Source: Halosimplex carlsbadense 2-9-1 (GTDB lineage Archaea > Halobacteriota > Halobacteria > Halobacteriales > Haloarculaceae). From it: a stretch of 64,000 bases of DNA. This document shows, in pieces, positions 59,531-64,000 of the stretch. Location: assembly GCF_000337455.1 (NCBI RefSeq), contig NZ_AOIU01000033.1, positions 189,407 through 253,406 on the forward strand, in the 5' to 3' direction. The translations under genes and the position numbers were made by a program. The notes beneath the pieces are model-generated. The model was not told the origin of the DNA, searched no databases, and worked only from the letters and a program-made list of their open reading frames with translations. Positions within the stretch are counted from its first letter, which is position 1, and each line of letters begins with the position of its first letter.

Positions 59531-60235
59531 TCATGAGGAAAATTGCATTCCATGCAGTGATGCGTACACTCCCTCTTCATTGAGGAGTTCATCATGCGTT
59601 CCTTCTTCAACGATGCGTCCGTCCTTCAGCGCATAGATCCGATCAGCATTCCTGACAGTTGAGAGCCTATGAGCAACCGTAAGCACAGTATATTCTCGAT
59701 CCAGATTTTCAATGCCCTCTTGAACTTGCGCTTCTAACGATGAATCAAGATCGCTCGTTGCTTCGTCAAGAATTAATAACTCTGCATTTCTTAAGAGTGC
59801 ACGGGCGATTGCGAGTCGCTGACGCTGGCCACCCGAAAGCTTTACACCTTGGTCGCCCAGTTCTGTTTCGTATCCGTTTGGCAATTCATTTAAGAACTCA
59901 GTTACCTGAGCAACTTTACACGCTGTCTCAATCTCGTCATCTGTCGCATTCCGGTTTCCGATTGTCAAGTTTTCTCGGAGAGTTGTATCGAAGATGTACG
60001 GGTTTTGTCTCACTACAGAAATACGTGATCGCCAGTCCCCCGCACCGAAATTGCCAATGGATGAACCATTTGCCCGAATTACACCAGAGTCCGGCCGGTA
60101 TAATAGCGCTAATAGTGACGTGATAGTTGATTTTCCTGCTCCTGATGGTCCGACGAAAGCAACGAAGTCACCACTCTCAAACTCGAAGGACACATTCTCC
60201 AAAACTGGCTCACCCTCCTCATAACTGAAGTACAC
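59531..60235 (-). CDS. ABC exporter, ATP-binding half (frameshifted from upstream half)
   Basis: 234 residues as an open frame from a GTG at 60235 that is not a natural start. Walker A GPSGAGKSTI, Q-loop VRQNPYIFDTTLRENL, signature LSGGQRQRLAIARALL, Walker B LLILDEATSDLDS and H-loop VAHRLSTVRNADRIYAL: a complete nucleotide-binding domain of the MsbA/PglK exporter type. Reading the upstream DNA in this frame continues back through SIDTISFEDVYFSYEEGEP to the A7 tract at 60285-60291, where the membrane half ends in another frame. Together they would form one exporter that flips a lipid-linked glycan or similar substrate. Confidence 0.85.
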   Translation of the reverse strand: MYFSYEEGEPVLENVSFEFESGDFVAFVGPSGAGKSTITSLLALLYRPDSGVIRANGSSIGNFGAGDWRSRISVVRQNPYIFDTTLRENLTIGNRNATDDEIETACKVAQVTEFLNELPNGYETELGDQGVKLSGGQRQRLAIARALLRNAELLILDEATSDLDSSLEAQVQEGIENLDREYTVLTVAHRLSTVRNADRIYALKDGRIVEEGTHDELLNEEGVYASLHGMQFSS

Positions 60236-60276
60236 ATCTTCAAACGATATAGTATCTATAGATCCAGGAGCGGATT

Positions 60277-61344
60277 CTACCGACTTTTTTTGCTCTCGAT
60301 TATTTTTATAGTATCTATAAACGCCTGAGTTTTGACAAGGTGAGGCAGTTCGCCCTGCGTCCGATAAAAGTTGTTATTGAGGGCGCTGAGCTTAGGTCCG
60401 AGACGAAACATTGCGAAAAGGAAAATTCCAAGCGCTCCGAACGACAATGAAGAGAATGTTAACGCCCCGTACAACAGCACGAAGACGCCAACTGCAGTTG
60501 CTAATTGGTAGAAGTTCTTGATTGCTTCTTCGTTTCTTCGGAGTATAATTCTGTTTGTTTCGAATGACTCGACGGAGCCCTTGAATTTACGACGAAGTTC
60601 AGAGGACACTCCAAATAGCTTCACGTCACGAATCCCTTGAGTCCCTGCTTGGGCGAATTCTTGAATCTCTTCCTTTGCAGTCGCCACTTGATCTCCAAGA
60701 GAATAACCTGACTCAAGATAGTCACTGAAAAAATAAAATACCACAGTTAGGAAGCCCCCTACAGCAAGCGTCAGCTGGGGAGCTAAGTACAGTGCGATAC
60801 TCACATACACGAGTGATAGCATCGCCTGTTCAATAGTCTGAATCGCAAACCGTATCACCTGACCGGCATACTCTGACTGGGTTACAATAGTATTCAGAAT
60901 CGCGTCTGAACCCTGATTGTCGAAATATGAGATCCGAGCATCGAGTGCACGATCGAACACCTCTGTTTGGAGATACCGAACGTACTGCGTTTCGATGGCT
61001 GCTCGAAACCATCCCACAAGAAAACTGGCGGTGAATCTGATCGTCATAATCCCAATTACTCCTGTGACTAAATACTCAATCGTGAACGGCAAGTTGAGAA
61101 TATCGTACACGCGCAAGAATACCTGAAGAACTCCACTAGCATCTTTAGGTTCTGCTCCACCTGATTGAGCAACATCAATAATTGGGAGGATAAAACTTAG
61201 TCCGAATCCTTCTAGCATCGCAGCAAGTGTGCTGAGGACGATCACCGCCACTGCGAACTTCGGCCGGAATTTTGCTACCTGATACAAAGCTTCTACCTTA
61301 TCACGAAATGTTATTTCTTTCTTAGTGTCTTGTTTTGATGTCAT
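60277..61344 (-). CDS. ABC exporter, membrane half (stops at frameshift)
   Basis: 355 residues with six membrane helices of the ABC type 1 exporter fold (about 30-310): AKFRPKFAVAVIVLSTLAAMLEGFGLSFILPII, then GYSLGDQVATAKEEIQEFAQAGTQGIRDVKLF as the intracellular coupling region. It ends DTIKIIESKKSR at a TAG seven residues after the last helix. One additional A in the A7 run at 60285-60291 would remove the stop and join it in frame to the ATP-binding half. The gene is low in GC and part of the glycan island. It probably encodes a flippase-like exporter of a lipid-linked sugar. Confidence 0.82.
   Translation of the reverse strand: MTSKQDTKKEITFRDKVEALYQVAKFRPKFAVAVIVLSTLAAMLEGFGLSFILPIIDVAQSGGAEPKDASGVLQVFLRVYDILNLPFTIEYLVTGVIGIMTIRFTASFLVGWFRAAIETQYVRYLQTEVFDRALDARISYFDNQGSDAILNTIVTQSEYAGQVIRFAIQTIEQAMLSLVYVSIALYLAPQLTLAVGGFLTVVFYFFSDYLESGYSLGDQVATAKEEIQEFAQAGTQGIRDVKLFGVSSELRRKFKGSVESFETNRIILRRNEEAIKNFYQLATAVGVFVLLYGALTFSSLSFGALGIFLFAMFRLGPKLSALNNNFYRTQGELPHLVKTQAFIDTIKIIESKKSR
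60285..60291 (-). other. A7 homopolymer at the frameshift of the ABC exporter
   Basis: Seven T on the plus strand are seven A in the message. With eight A, or with a -1 ribosomal shift here, the two exporter halves read as one protein: ESKKKSVESAPGSIDTISFEDVYFSYEE. The single-base difference could be mutation, sequencing error or slippage. Confidence 0.75.
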
Positions 61345-61429
61345 ATGTTAGTAGTGAGTTCCGATTGCACCTTCTGTTGCGGGATTAAATACGGACTTGG
61401 TAGTCACTATTCCATCAAAGTGTCTGTGG

Positions 61430-61919
61430 TCAGGCCAGGTTAGGCTGAAAAGAGTCATGTTCAGTGTTGGATGGTTCATTCGTATCCCCCAGATACACTC
61501 TTACATGGTGATGCAGAGTCGGCATCTCCTTAGAGGAGAGTATTTCAGACCAGATGTACTGCCCGTCAAGTATAAATCCTTCCGATTTTAGTACCGCCGC
61601 GAAACCATTGGCCACAATATGTTCACCGGCGGTTCCCACAATGCCAGCAACTCAGTAGACTGATTGTAAGTGTCAAACCCCAAAAATCCACGACATCAAT
61701 CCAAGCTCTCCTCAACGACACAGTGAACAGCTCTAGTCACCCGCTCTTCTTTTATGTCGAACCGCCCCGAACGAACCATTCCCCTTCTGCTGGCTCGTTC
61801 TGGCATCTCACAAGGAAGGCGCTTTCACCACACTAGCCCACGGGTGACTGGGACGTATCCAGTGGTGTCTGACAAAGGACCGCTGCCCAAAGATCGTCAA
61901 TGGTCCAGTCACCTCTCAT
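61430..61919 (-). pseudogene. Decayed NUDIX (Gmm-like) gene
   Basis: On the minus strand, starting with an ATG at 61919, fragments of one NUDIX protein appear in succession in different frames: MRGDWTIDDLWAAVLCQTPLD; then QNEPAEGEWFVRGG (61763-61799 area); then IKEERVTRAVHCVVEESLD in another frame; IFGV; then GEHIVANGFAAVLKSEGF and LHHHVRVYLGDTN near 61490-61630. Compare the intact 51128 gene: TNEPAKGEWFMPGG, VRKHESLEDAVHRVAADELG, QLGV, HYVPIAYHV and LHPYVKDYLVDAG, in the same order and spacing (about 490 bases). Stops and frameshifts make it inactive. It is a second, lost copy of the island's GDP-sugar hydrolase. Confidence 0.65.
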
Positions 61920-62347
61920 AGGGATCACACCGCTTCATAATGTTGTCCTCGTCTCCCGACGGTCTGCTCCTGGTTTTCCTCAAGTACTACCTGATTAACT
62001 AACTTAATTCTAGTACTTATGTACTATTGTTTTTATCTGCGTGTTATTATATAATCCTGATCCGGGCGTCCATTAGGTACCATTCTGACGATTCTCGGGT
62101 GGGAGACGAACTGACCCACGAGTTGAGTAGGTAGTTAGGACAACAAAGTGGACAATGGATCATACATATAGGAATATTTAGTCCTAATTCTATGACCCCT
62201 ATACTGAATTACAAATATTTTACCAATTATGGTAGAGGGAATTTGCCGCTTCTGATTAATACTGAGATTAGCAGTGATGCCTCTGGCATTAGTAGGAATC
62301 AAGTCCGCAGCACCGAAGCATAAAATTCTTTATATTTGGTAGCATTA
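61920..62347. other. AT-rich intergenic region
   Basis: About 430 bases between the NUDIX pseudogene and the glycosyltransferase stop. It contains TAGTAC at 62011-62016 and GTACTA at 62021-62026, an inverted repeat with a 4-base spacer, followed by AT-rich sequence. This could be an unused promoter for the pseudogene. No gene or RNA is recognised. Confidence 0.3.
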
Positions 62348-63526
62348 TTAGTGATCTTGATCAGTTCGTTTACTATATATGGTTATTGATTTTTCAGCTA
62401 TAGTATCCCAGTACAATTCGTCTGATGCAAACGATGCCGCATTTTGACTGTGTGATTCCAAAGTAGCTGGATTATCAATGTAATACTGAATACGACTCGA
62501 TAGGGACCGCGGGCTCCCTCTATCGAAGGTGAATCCATTATTGTTCGAAACTAGAAACTCCATTGCAGCATCGTTGGAGACTATTAGTGGCAGGCCTGTC
62601 CCAATAGCCTCAATACATGTAATTCCCAACTTTCCAGGCCAGATACCAAGATCAGCAGCATTCAAATAGCAAGAAAGTGTGTCATGAGGGACGGCATCAA
62701 TGAATGTAACTTTATTTGTTATACCCAGTTCCTTAGATACAACCTCCAATTTGTTTTTATAATCTTGGTCACAGCTTCCTAATACAATTAATTCATATTT
62801 TGAGGAAATGCTGGCGAGTGCTCGTAACAATGTCTCCAGATCTTTGGTCGGCTCTACGTTCCCCGCGAAGATCATAACAAATCTATCGAGAGGTATGTTG
62901 AGCTTTTCCCTAGTTTTTTCACGCTTTTTATTGTTAGGGGTGAAATTCGACTTAGATATGCCCAGTGGAAGAAAGTCAATTCTTGAATTTGGAACAGTAG
63001 TAGAATCTTCGAGGAATTGTTCCGCGTATCTATTCACTGCAATATAAGATGCACACTTTCTAGATATTAGTGGAATTATAATATAGTTATATATTGAAAA
63101 TAGCCCAATTTTGTAGAATGAACCCAGACTTAAATTTCCGTTGTCAATGTGGGTGTCAACGAATATTTTAGAGTTTGTTCTCTCTGCATACAAGTATGCC
63201 TGCAAAGTTCTGGGCGAAATAAGTCCATGGGCATGGATAATATCTGGATCAAATTTGTTTAATTTTGGGCAGAGTCCTCGCAAAGCAAGGTCTTCTATAG
63301 CATTAATTTTGAACCATGGGGGTAGCCGAATAGTTTTTACACCATTATATTCGTATTCCCCTGCTTCGAAGAATTCTCTTTCAAACTCGGATCTGAACTT
63401 TGGGGGTATTTCTGTACTAGTTATTATTTTCACATCGTGGCCCAGATCCGCTTGATGTGCAGGCAGATGGTTTTCTTGGTACCCATAACCTGGCAGATAT
63501 GGATGTTGAATATGTGCGATCTTCAT
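62348..63526 (-). CDS. Glycosyltransferase family 4
   Basis: 392 residues. N-terminal domain: MKIAHIQHPYLPGYGYQENHLPAHQADLGHDVKIIT (GT4 start with the Gly-rich turn) and PDIIHAHGLISPRTLQAY. C-terminal domain: FVMIFAGNVEPTKDLETLLRALA, YELIVLGSCDQDYKNKL, and ADLGIWPGKLGITCIEAIGTGLPLIVSNDAAMEFL, with the E-x7-E-like sugar-nucleotide region. It transfers a sugar from an NDP-sugar with retention of configuration. It is one of the most AT-rich genes in the window, unlike the haloarchaeal core, suggesting recent transfer. A TATA-like CTTATAGAC lies about 35 bases upstream. Confidence 0.87.
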   Translation of the reverse strand: MKIAHIQHPYLPGYGYQENHLPAHQADLGHDVKIITSTEIPPKFRSEFEREFFEAGEYEYNGVKTIRLPPWFKINAIEDLALRGLCPKLNKFDPDIIHAHGLISPRTLQAYLYAERTNSKIFVDTHIDNGNLSLGSFYKIGLFSIYNYIIIPLISRKCASYIAVNRYAEQFLEDSTTVPNSRIDFLPLGISKSNFTPNNKKREKTREKLNIPLDRFVMIFAGNVEPTKDLETLLRALASISSKYELIVLGSCDQDYKNKLEVVSKELGITNKVTFIDAVPHDTLSCYLNAADLGIWPGKLGITCIEAIGTGLPLIVSNDAAMEFLVSNNNGFTFDRGSPRSLSSRIQYYIDNPATLESHSQNAASFASDELYWDTIAEKSITIYSKRTDQDH

Positions 63527-64000
63527 CTTTTCTATTAGTCCTACTCAAGACGTAGCGTCTATAAGATTTAGGTATGTTGAAACCAATCAGCATAAGTATC
63601 TTATAGCCGATGCAGTTGTTTTACTGTCGCACCGTCTATCTGATAGGTAAAATAAAAGGCACTTTAGATTATTCAACTAGGTGATCCTCAGATAGTCGCT
63701 TACAGAGGGCTTGAGGTGATGTCTTCGGCTTCACTAATATTTAGCCTAGGAAGCGGTGATTTCAGCGCTTTACGCGCTGCGGGGGCACGAGTATAATCGT
63801 GGTAGGTTATTATATTAAAAACTCAGAACATCATGGCATTGTGGACTTCGCAACGAACATTGCGCCAATGTGTCAGCTAACTCTTTACACTGGTGTCAGA
63901 ATTTAATTGCACCCCCCCCCCATCCTAATGCACAGCGCCATGCCAGTGAGTTCGGAGATTTGGCGTATGAGTCGATTAAAACAAGTGTCATTTGGACACT
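63527..64000. other. Low-GC right edge of the window, no gene seen
   Basis: About 474 bases. It contains a short hairpin CAGCGC/GCGCTG (63763-63768 and 63774-63779), a run of 11 C (63912-63922) and AT-rich patches. No open frame has protein-like content; the next gene probably lies beyond the window. Confidence 0.35.

Noticed and set aside
63763..63779. CAGCGC/GCGCTG hairpin as a terminator
   Set aside because: No gene end lies near it and no U-tract follows; kept only as part of the gap description.

Overview
The window is a high-GC archaeal chromosome segment from a halophilic archaeon (class Halobacteria). Evidence: very acidic proteins; haloarchaea-specific families (HalX response regulator, HalOD1 domain, bacterio-opsin-activator-type HTH_10 regulators, DUF7344- and DUF7502-like proteins); archaeal zinc-ribbon MBF1; archaeal triosephosphate isomerase; and TATA boxes about 25-30 bp upstream of start codons, as expected for leaderless transcripts. 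The genus cannot be fixed from sequence alone. No rRNA, tRNA, CRISPR array or riboswitch was recognised.

Region by region. 1-3.1 kb is an accessory edge: the N-terminal part of an Mrr-type restriction endonuclease, a PH-like membrane protein, a ribbon-helix-helix repressor and a zinc-ribbon/tyrosine-integrase gene pair, with two inverted repeats over the divergent promoter. 3.2-12.1 kb holds an Excalibur membrane protein and a tightly coupled operon BatA-like VWA / VWA-GATase / coiled-coil / DUF7502-like / MoxR ATPase / DUF58, which reads as a membrane-associated MoxR-VWA chaperone or stress system. 12.3-31.9 kb is mostly housekeeping and regulation: a HalOD1/zinc-finger pair, a 982-residue MEDS-GAF-HTH_10 regulator, a zinc dehydrogenase, a nuclease-LTD lipoprotein, HflX, an MBL-fold nuclease, a thiamine-type ABC importer, an aldo/keto reductase, MBF1, a HalX regulator and TpiA. 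31.9-50.0 kb continues with thioredoxin, two MFS carriers, a HerA/FtsK-like ATPase, a CAP protein, an FAH-family enzyme, DNA polymerase IV, a TP-repeat pilin-like protein, a cluster of three tiny overlapping genes, a cupin-SDR-regulator block flanked by a truncated copy of the 3' end of a CDP-alcohol phosphatidyltransferase gene, then a nucleotide kinase-HisC pair.

From about 50 kb to the end the composition drops sharply in GC and gene density. This is a surface-glycan island: a Gmm-like NUDIX hydrolase, a GDP-mannose-4,6-dehydratase-like enzyme, GDP-L-fucose synthase, a divergent AglB-like protein fused to a LamG domain, a Wzy-like polymerase, an ABC flippase-type exporter broken by a frameshift at an A7 tract, a decayed NUDIX pseudogene and a family-4 glycosyltransferase. 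Together these would supply a deoxyhexose donor, polymerise and export a glycan and possibly transfer it to protein. The island shows decay and mosaicism: pseudogene, gene remnants, MITE-like inverted repeats and an abrupt composition change inside the AglB-like gene.

The points most worth a second look are the AglB-LamG chimera without a WWDYG motif, the A7 frameshift in the exporter, the NUDIX pseudogene, the phosphatidyltransferase 3'-end remnant that may mark an integration event, the repeated GTATTGT boxes before the thioredoxin gene, and the MoxR-VWA-coiled-coil operon.
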